Shown here in pieces: positions 58,339 to 64,000 of a stretch of 64,000 nucleotides of DNA (positions within the stretch are counted from its first letter, which is position 1; the number at the start of each line of letters is the position of its first letter). The notes below the pieces were generated by a model. It did not search any database and had not been told where the DNA came from. It saw only the letters and a program-made list of their open reading frames with translations. The DNA is taken from NCBI GenBank assembly GCA_945787635.1, contig CALZIK010000143.1, positions 1 to 64,000 of the forward strand, written 5' to 3'. Source of the stretch: Thermoanaerobaculia bacterium. GTDB taxonomy: Bacteria; Acidobacteriota; Thermoanaerobaculia; Multivoradales; JAHEKO01. Position numbers and translations under genes: made by a program.

Positions 58339-59013
58339 GTGCCGACCCACCTTGCCGAGATGTCCGCAGGGCAATTCCGCGATGGCCTCGAGTCGACTCT
58401 GGGCGCGCCTCCCTCCCAGCTGCTGGTGGAACGTCTCTTTTCTCACTATCAAGAGCTCAGGCGCTGGGCCGCTCGAACCGCCTTGATCGGTGCCTCGGAG
58501 GCCGACAGGATGGTCGAGAGGCACTACGCGGAGAGTCTCCTGGCGCTGGGCTTGATCGGAGAGGCCACCCGGATTCTCGACCTCGGATCGGGAGCCGGTT
58601 TTCCGGGCTGGGTGCTCGCCGCGGCGCTCGAGAAGGCGACGGTCTGGCTGGTGGAATCACGGAAGCGAAAGGTCGCGTTCCTGCGCTCAGCGGCTACCCG
58701 CGCGGAATTGTCGTGCCGAATCGTAGGTGCTAGAGTCTCGCGACACCAGCCGCTCACCTCGCTGCTCGACGCAGACGGTCGAAGCGTAGGCTCGATAGAC
58801 CTGGTGACGATTCGCGCCGTGAAGATCACCGACGACATCTGGGCGGGCTTGCGTCCCGGGTTGGCAACCGGTGCCCGAGTCCTTCGCTGGGAGGGATCCG
58901 AAGCGGTGGCTCCGCTGCCGGGCGCGGAGAGAGGGCGGGCGCTGCCCCTACCCGGACGCCAGGGCACCATCCAGGAGTGGTGTCTCACCGAGAAGCGGGC
59001 GGTCCTTGCTTGA
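58339..59013 (+). CDS. rsmG: 16S rRNA (guanine527-N7) methyltransferase RsmG (GidB)
   Basis: A 224-aa class I methyltransferase. RHYAESLLAL precedes the SAM loop ILDLGSGAGFPGWVLA; VESRKRKVAFL follows, and LVTIRAV corresponds to the catalytic region. RsmG modifies G527 in the 530 loop. GTG 58339 is taken as the start, but ATG 58360 is equally plausible. It is the usual neighbour of parA in origin regions. Confidence 0.93.
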   Translation: MPTHLAEMSAGQFRDGLESTLGAPPSQLLVERLFSHYQELRRWAARTALIGASEADRMVERHYAESLLALGLIGEATRILDLGSGAGFPGWVLAAALEKATVWLVESRKRKVAFLRSAATRAELSCRIVGARVSRHQPLTSLLDADGRSVGSIDLVTIRAVKITDDIWAGLRPGLATGARVLRWEGSEAVAPLPGAERGRALPLPGRQGTIQEWCLTEKRAVLA

Positions 59014-59049
59014 GGCCTTGGAGCCTCCACCGAAGACGAGTGGCATGAG

Positions 59050-59808
59050 ATGGTGAGAACGATCGCGATCGCGAACCAGAAGGGAGGTGTGGGCAAAACC
59101 ACCACCGCCATCAACCTGGGAGCGGCACTGGCGGCGCTCGAACGGAGAGTGCTGCTGGTCGATTGCGACGCTCAGGGCAACGCGGCACGCGGATTGGGGA
59201 TCGACCCGGAGCCCCCGACTCTGTACGAGGTTCTTATCGGTGAGGCGACCCTGAACCAGGCGGTCCGACCGACCCTGATGGCCTGTTTGGAGATTGTCCC
59301 GTCGAGCCGGACGCTGGTCGGGGCCGAAGTCGAGTTCGTCGGTCTGGACGGCTGGCAGAGGCGGCTTCGGTCCGCGCTCGAGCACGTCGCCGGTCGTTAT
59401 GACACGATTCTTTTGGACTGTCCGCCGTCCTTGGGGCACCTGACGGTCAACGCGCTCGCCGCAGCCGACGGAGTTCTCGTCCCGCTGCAGTGCGAGTATT
59501 TCGCTCTCGAAGGGATCAAGGAATTGCTGCAGACGATACAACGAGTACAACAGAACCTGAATCCGGAGCTACACGTCACCGGAATCCTTTTGACCATGTA
59601 CGACGAGCGCACCAACCTGGCGCGCGACGTCGCGCGGGAGGTGCGAACCCACTTTTCCGGCCAGGTCTACGACACGATCGTGCCCCGCAACGTCCGACTT
59701 GCCGAGGCGCCGAGCCACGGCCTTCCGGTTCTCAACTACGACATCCGAAGCCGTGGCGCACAGGCGTATCTGGCGCTGGCCCGAGAGATGCTCGCGGGAG
59801 CGGTCTGA
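59050..59808 (+). CDS. parA: Chromosome partitioning ATPase ParA (Soj)
   Basis: A 252-aa ATPase. The deviant Walker A is NQKGGVGKTTTAINL (residues 9-23), and Walker B includes TILLDCPPSL. ParA dimers bind nucleoid DNA and pull ParB-parS complexes. ATG 59050 is the start. The stop overlaps parB as TGATG. Confidence 0.96.
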   Translation: MVRTIAIANQKGGVGKTTTAINLGAALAALERRVLLVDCDAQGNAARGLGIDPEPPTLYEVLIGEATLNQAVRPTLMACLEIVPSSRTLVGAEVEFVGLDGWQRRLRSALEHVAGRYDTILLDCPPSLGHLTVNALAAADGVLVPLQCEYFALEGIKELLQTIQRVQQNLNPELHVTGILLTMYDERTNLARDVAREVRTHFSGQVYDTIVPRNVRLAEAPSHGLPVLNYDIRSRGAQAYLALAREMLAGAV

Positions 59809-60665
59809 TGGTGGCCAAGCGAGGTCTGGGACGAGGGTTGGACGCCCTTTTTGCCGACGGAGCGGGCGCGGTTTCCACCGGTCCGACGGAGCTGGCCTTG
59901 GACGAGCTGACCCCGAATCGTTATCAGCCCCGGGTCGATTTCGACGCGGCCGAGCTGGCCGAGCTGGCGGCTTCGATCCGGGCGCAGGGATTGATTCAAC
60001 CGATTCTAGTCGTGCGAAGAGCCGAGGGCGGCTACGCGATCGTCGCGGGAGAACGCCGTTGGCGAGCGGCGCGCGAGGCGGGGCTCGCTCGCGTACCGGT
60101 TGTGGTTCGCGAGAAGCTCTCCGAGCGCGAGTTTCTGGAAGCGGCTCTGGTGGAGAACCTCCAGAGGGCCGACCTCAACGCCATTGAGGAGGCCGAGGCC
60201 TTCGAGCGGATGCATCGAGAATTCGGGCTGTCGCATCAGGAGATTGGCGAGCGGATCGGCAAGAGCCGCTCAGCTGTATCGAACCGGCTTCGGCTCCTGG
60301 GTTTGCCCGAGGAGGTTCGGTCGATGATCCGGCAGCGGCGGTTGAGTGCCGGGCAGGCGCGTCCCCTGCTGGGACTCGCGAGCGATCGAGAGAGAGTACG
60401 GATGGCGAGGCGAGCGGTCGAGGAGGGGCTCAACGCGCGACAGTTGGAAGCTGCGACTCGGCCCAGCGGGTCGGTAAAGAAGAAGAGTCTGCGAAGGCTC
60501 GATCCGGACACCGTAGCGGCAGCTGAAAGATTGACTAAACATTTACAAACAAAAGTTGAAATTCACAGGCGTGGCAAGAGCGGCTCTCTCGTCCTCGCGT
60601 TCCACTCCGAAGACGAGCTCATTCGGCTGTATGACATGCTCATGGGCACGAGGAGTCGATCATGA
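59808..60665 (+). CDS. parB: Chromosome partitioning protein ParB (Spo0J)
   Basis: A 285-aa protein. Its CTP-binding N-terminus has QPRVDFDAAELAELA and GERRWRAAREA (box II). ENLQRADLNAIEEA follows (box III), then the helix-turn-helix with SRSAVSNRLRLLGLP and a C-terminal dimer domain. ParB loads at parS and spreads as a clamp. ATG 59808 is the start; a much longer frame inside parA was rejected. The stop overlaps the bactofilin start as ATGA. Confidence 0.95.
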   Translation: MVAKRGLGRGLDALFADGAGAVSTGPTELALDELTPNRYQPRVDFDAAELAELAASIRAQGLIQPILVVRRAEGGYAIVAGERRWRAAREAGLARVPVVVREKLSEREFLEAALVENLQRADLNAIEEAEAFERMHREFGLSHQEIGERIGKSRSAVSNRLRLLGLPEEVRSMIRQRRLSAGQARPLLGLASDRERVRMARRAVEEGLNARQLEAATRPSGSVKKKSLRRLDPDTVAAAERLTKHLQTKVEIHRRGKSGSLVLAFHSEDELIRLYDMLMGTRSRS

Positions 60666-61084
60666 AGAAAACAGGTTCCACCGGCGATCTAAACGGCTTT
60701 CTGGATGCGGGGAGCTTTATCGAGGGCTCGCTGCACTTTGAAGACACCTTTCGTCTCGACGGACGTTTGAAGGGTCGCGTCGTTTCGCGGGGCGATCTCG
60801 TCGTCGGTGAGCGCGGCAACGTCGACGCCGAGGTCGAGGTCGGCCGGCTCTTCGTGTCCGGCACCGTCAAGGGCCGGGTCGTCGCTCAGCGTCGGGTGGA
60901 GATCGCCGCGGGCGGCAAGGTTCTGGCGGATCTCGAGACACCGAGCCTGGTGGTCGAGGACGGTGCGGTCCTCCATGGACTGTGCAACATGTCCGGCGAC
61001 GCGGCGGCAGCCGCCAGCCCCGCGATCAAGGGTCTGGGATCGGGGGAGAAGATCGCTCGGTTGCCTTTGTCGAAGAAAGGCTAG
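60662..61084 (+). CDS. Bactofilin (polymer-forming cytoskeletal protein)
   Basis: A 140-aa protein with a central right-handed beta-helix (about residues 18-110) built of short repeated turns such as IEGSLHFEDTFRLDGRLKGRVVSRGDLVVGE. Unstructured ends flank it, as in bactofilins, which form nucleotide-independent filaments. Coupling to parB by an ATGA overlap suggests a role in chromosome or polar organisation, as bactofilins do in Myxococcus. The last 59 bp overlap the convergent membrane protein gene. Confidence 0.9.
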   Translation: MKKTGSTGDLNGFLDAGSFIEGSLHFEDTFRLDGRLKGRVVSRGDLVVGERGNVDAEVEVGRLFVSGTVKGRVVAQRRVEIAAGGKVLADLETPSLVVEDGAVLHGLCNMSGDAAAAASPAIKGLGSGEKIARLPLSKKG

Positions 61085-62846
61085 CTTCCTCTTCGAGCAT
61101 CGCGGGAGGCTCGCCCACCAGCGTCTCGTACGACGGGACGAAGATGAACGGAGTCTGGGCTAGAAATGCGCCGGAGAACGCATCGGCGAGAACCTGGCCA
61201 TCAAGCTCCCTGCTGATCGGCAGCTTGGTCGCGTACAGCAGAGTCGGCATGATGTCGACGAGCTCGGCGCGCGCGAGGAATTGACCGCTCTTGATGCCGT
61301 CGCCGATCAGGAAGACGACGCCATCGTCGGCAGGGCTGACCGTGCCTTCGTCCGATCTGCCGGTCGTGGATCGCCAAACTCGCCGCCAACCCTCGGGACT
61401 CTGCACGCCGTAGGGCGAGACCACCGCCAAGAGCTTGGACCCCTGCTCGCGCGACCAGAGCGCCGCCAGATAGCTGTCGAGATGGCGGTAGTACGCGGTG
61501 ACGAGCTGCGCGGCCCGCCGACGGCGCTCGTTGCGAACGCCTTCGAGCTCGAATGCCGAGAAGCCTCCCAGGTAGCGTCGCGAAACTTCACCCAGGCCGG
61601 GGAGAAGGATGAACATGCGTCTCAGGTCTCGTCGCTGCTCGAGTAGGAACTGAGACAGCGATTCACGCCAGACGTCGCCGGCGAGGGTACCCAGGACCTC
61701 GGGAGGAGCCTGGTCGAACTCGCCGGCCGTCTCCGGGCCGAGCTCGTTTTGCCCCACCTGAAACAGGATTCCCCGCTCGGCGAGCTCGGGAGGGAGGGCC
61801 GCAAGCGCCGAGAAGTTGCCCGCGAAGTAGCGCTCGGAGAATGTGAATGCCGAAGTCTCGGTGACCGGATAGAGCGACGGCCAGGAGATGACGCCGGTGG
61901 GGATGTCGAGCCGAGAGTAGATCTCCCAGAGCGCGAGACTGCGGCGCACGGTGGCATCGGGCCGAACCCGGCTGAATCCCGGCAGGAACTTGTCCGGGAA
62001 AGGGAGGCCCCAAGGCAGGAGCGTCAGGTGCGGGTCGCCGGAGACAAAGTCCATTCGCACGGCGGTCTCCGAAAGCACGCCGTGCTTGTAGGGGAACTTT
62101 CCGGTGGCCAGAGACGTCCACAGCGCCGTGCGCAGCGTCGGCGAGAGCGGCTCCAGCCGAGCGTGCACTCCCTGCTCGATCATCTGTCCGAAGAACGGTA
62201 GCTGGCCCTTCTGGACCAGCGGCAAGATCGCGTCGAGGGTGGCGCCTTCGAGCCCGACGACGAACAACGTAGGACCTTCTTCCAGCTCGACGAAGGAGGG
62301 CAGAGGCGCGGACTCGAGCCGGGGTCGGTAGGCCTCGCGCCGCTCGCCGAGCGCGTAAACGGACGCCAGCGAGAGTCCCAGAAAGAGGATGACCGAGCGC
62401 CGGCCGTAGCGTTTCGGCGGATAGCTGTGCAGAAGGGCCGTATAGAAAAGAACCACGGCTGCGATGCTCAATAGAACAGCCGCCTTGATCAGGCGGACGT
62501 TGATGCCGGGCGGCGTGTAGAAAGCCAGAAACGAAGCTTGAAGCCAATCGATGAGGGCAGCGGTCGCGAGGATCGCGGTAATCGCCCAGGGCAGGATTCG
62601 ACCAGCGCGCACTCCGGTTCGCCAGGTGTAGAGAGTCAGCACGAAGGTGCCCGCGATACCCAGAACAACCCCCAGTACTGCGGAGGCCTTGAAAAAGTCG
62701 AGCCAGGCGAAGGGAACGTCGGGGTTCAAGAACAGCAGTAGGCCCGCCAGCTGCGCTCCGCCGAGGAAGCCGGGCAGTAGGTTGACGGCGATGTCCTGTG
62801 CCAGCCGCCTGGAGCCCGGTGACCGGCTGGGTGCGGCTACGGGCAT
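61026..62846 (-). CDS. Membrane protein of the alkaline phosphatase/nucleotide pyrophosphatase superfamily, likely inactive
   Basis: A 606-aa protein with five hydrophobic segments in residues 20-165 and a phosphodiesterase-type domain from about 193. Fold landmarks are clear: FVVGLEGATLDAI, LSPTLRTALWTSLATGKFPYKHGV, and VDIMPTLLY near the end. However, the first metal Asp is Glu200, the usual SDHG is SPYG (Pro478, Tyr479), and the later His before the gpgik-like strand is absent. Phosphatase activity is therefore doubtful; a sensor, scaffold or lipid-binding role is possible. ATG 62846 gives the first membrane helix early. Confidence 0.76.
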   Translation of the reverse strand: MPVAAPSRSPGSRRLAQDIAVNLLPGFLGGAQLAGLLLFLNPDVPFAWLDFFKASAVLGVVLGIAGTFVLTLYTWRTGVRAGRILPWAITAILATAALIDWLQASFLAFYTPPGINVRLIKAAVLLSIAAVVLFYTALLHSYPPKRYGRRSVILFLGLSLASVYALGERREAYRPRLESAPLPSFVELEEGPTLFVVGLEGATLDAILPLVQKGQLPFFGQMIEQGVHARLEPLSPTLRTALWTSLATGKFPYKHGVLSETAVRMDFVSGDPHLTLLPWGLPFPDKFLPGFSRVRPDATVRRSLALWEIYSRLDIPTGVISWPSLYPVTETSAFTFSERYFAGNFSALAALPPELAERGILFQVGQNELGPETAGEFDQAPPEVLGTLAGDVWRESLSQFLLEQRRDLRRMFILLPGLGEVSRRYLGGFSAFELEGVRNERRRRAAQLVTAYYRHLDSYLAALWSREQGSKLLAVVSPYGVQSPEGWRRVWRSTTGRSDEGTVSPADDGVVFLIGDGIKSGQFLARAELVDIMPTLLYATKLPISRELDGQVLADAFSGAFLAQTPFIFVPSYETLVGEPPAMLEEEASLSSTKATERSSPPIPDP

Positions 62847-62891
62847 CGAACACTCCGGCTTTGCTAGATTGGCGCGACTCAAGAGGTGCCG

Positions 62892-64000
62892 TTGAAAGAT
62901 CAGGATAGCAGAGGAACAAGAGATTCCAGTTCGAAGCTCGCCTGGCCTCACCGACTGCTCATGGCACTGCCCGCGGAGACCGCGCATTCGGTGGTGGTGT
63001 CGGCCTTGAGAATCGTCCAGGCGACGCCGGTGCGGCGATGGCTCGAGCGCGGCTACCGGGTCGCGGACTCGGGCAGCCTCTCGCAGGAAGTTCTCGGGCA
63101 CACCTTCGCCAACCCCGTGGGCCTCGCGGCCGGATTCGACAAGGATGGGCTGGTAGTGCCGGGAATGGCGGCGCTCGGCTTCGGCTGGCTCGAGGTCGGG
63201 GCGGTCACGCCCCGGCCGCAACGGGGCAATCCGCGCCCGCGGCTGTTTCGCTACCGGAAGGCCGAAAGCCTGGAAAACGCGATGGGGTTCAACAACCGTG
63301 GCGGCGACGCGCTCTCTCGGCAGCTCGCCCGCCGACACCCGGCAGCAGCGCCGTTGTTCGTCAACCTGGGAAAGAACCGGACCACCGCCAACGAGCGGGC
63401 CGTTGACGACTATCTCTTTTTGATCGAAAGGCTCTCGGATCGCTGTGACGGCTTTGTGCTGAATGTCTCCTCACCCAACACCCCGGGTTTGCGCGATCTT
63501 CAGCAGGACCGCACTCTCGGCGAGCTGGTCAAGCGCGCGACGGCGGCGACGGCGGTTCCGCTTCTGGTCAAGTTGTCACCAGACCTGGCAATCGATCGGG
63601 CGCGAACCATAGCCGCCCGCTGCGTCGAGGCGGGCGCGGCGGGTTTGATCCTCGCCAACACCACCACCGACTACAGCCTCCTGCCGGAGTCCCGGAGGAT
63701 GGGTGGCTTGAGCGGCCGGGTCCTGCGGGAGCGAAGCGTCGAGCTGCTTCGCGGCCTCGCCGGCGATCTCTTCGGTCGTTGTCTTCTGGTCAGCGTCGGA
63801 GGAATCTCATCGGGCCGCGACGCCTATGCGCGAATCCGCGCCGGCGCTCATCTCGTGCAGCTCTACACCGCGCTGGTCTTCCAAGGACCGGGACTGGTCA
63901 AACGGATCGGTCGGGAGCTTGCGCAGCTGCTTTCCAACGATGGTTTTGCCTCGATCGGCGAGGCTGCCGGCGCCGACGTGGCGGGACGTGCCGGCAAAGG
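62892..64000 (+). CDS. pyrD: Quinone-dependent dihydroorotate dehydrogenase (class 2), runs to the window edge
   Basis: 369 residues are visible with no stop. The N-terminal membrane-associated helices include MALPAETAH. NPVGLAAGFDKDG begins the barrel. The catalytic-loop NVSSPNTPGLRDL identifies class 2 with Ser as base. ANTTTDY and SVGGISSGRDAYARIRAGAHLVQLYT bind FMN phosphate. The enzyme oxidises dihydroorotate in pyrimidine synthesis at the inner membrane. TTG 62892 with GAGGTG upstream is chosen as start; ATG 62961 would cut into the conserved helix. The gene looks nearly complete at the edge. Confidence 0.93.
   Translation, partial: MKDQDSRGTRDSSSKLAWPHRLLMALPAETAHSVVVSALRIVQATPVRRWLERGYRVADSGSLSQEVLGHTFANPVGLAAGFDKDGLVVPGMAALGFGWLEVGAVTPRPQRGNPRPRLFRYRKAESLENAMGFNNRGGDALSRQLARRHPAAAPLFVNLGKNRTTANERAVDDYLFLIERLSDRCDGFVLNVSSPNTPGLRDLQQDRTLGELVKRATAATAVPLLVKLSPDLAIDRARTIAARCVEAGAAGLILANTTTDYSLLPESRRMGGLSGRVLRERSVELLRGLAGDLFGRCLLVSVGGISSGRDAYARIRAGAHLVQLYTALVFQGPGLVKRIGRELAQLLSNDGFASIGEAAGADVAGRAGK

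Overview
This 64-kb window looks like a stretch of a bacterial chromosome spanning the replication origin of a G+C-rich, Gram-negative-type organism. G+C is roughly two thirds by eye. An outer membrane is suggested by a WaaP/InaA-type LPS-kinase domain, periplasmic LTXXQ proteins and a PpiD/SurA-type foldase. The gene mix (bactofilin next to parAB, FecR protein next to mreBCD, a DUF6116-like protein) would fit an Acidobacteriota-like or other deep-branching lineage, but there is no rRNA here and that placement is an inference.

Layout. 1-6.2 kb: small metabolic and envelope genes (partial apaH, an SDR, a VOC protein, a membrane M28 peptidase, an MBL hydrolase, DUF1499), then an ECF sigma / zinc anti-sigma / two LTXXQ-protein stress operon. 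6.3-13.2 kb: full-length Lhr helicase and an unusual LPS-kinase/glycoside-hydrolase-like fusion. 13.3-21.3 kb: a rod-shape operon read leftward (FecR protein, mreB, mreC, mreD, mrdA, rodA, rng). 21.6-27.4 kb, rightward: ppiD-like foldase, ruvA, ruvB, a lipid/diacylglycerol kinase, an Fpg-type glycosylase and a small membrane protein. 27.5-33.6 kb is accessory. It has a radical SAM gene on the minus strand and, divergently, a tight four-gene operon encoding an ArsM-like cysteine-rich methyltransferase, a radical SAM protein with six extra C-terminal cysteines, a metallophosphoesterase-fold protein with altered metal ligands, and a two-Rossmann flavoprotein. I cannot match this operon to a named pathway, and it is the best candidate for an undescribed system. 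33.6-37.9 kb: HAD phosphatase, sugar nucleotidyltransferase, CYTH protein, M20 dipeptidase, CPBP protease. 37.9-47 kb, leftward: the origin operon in the order dnaA, dnaN, recF, gyrB, gyrA.

The dnaA-dnaN spacer carries five consecutive DnaA-trio triplets next to a GC block. The region upstream of dnaA carries a DnaA-box-like inverted pair. Together these suggest a bipartite origin around dnaA. 47.4-54.3 kb separates dnaA from rpmH and holds mutY, a double cyclic-nucleotide-binding protein, a P-loop kinase, an HEXXH protein, the ffs-dnaX-ybaB-recR unit, tadA and two tRNA-Ser genes. 54.4-57.9 kb: rpmH-rnpA-yidD-yidC-jag. 57.9-61.1 kb: a single-motif LAGLIDADG endonuclease gene abutting two parS-like repeats, then rsmG-parA-parB-bactofilin. 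61.0-64 kb: a membrane protein of the alkaline-phosphatase superfamily lacking several metal ligands, and pyrD running off the right edge.

Replication initiation, chromosome partitioning, rod-shape synthesis and membrane-protein insertion genes therefore sit together, mostly transcribed away from the dnaA region, as expected around an origin. No CRISPR array, insertion sequence, integrase or rRNA was seen.
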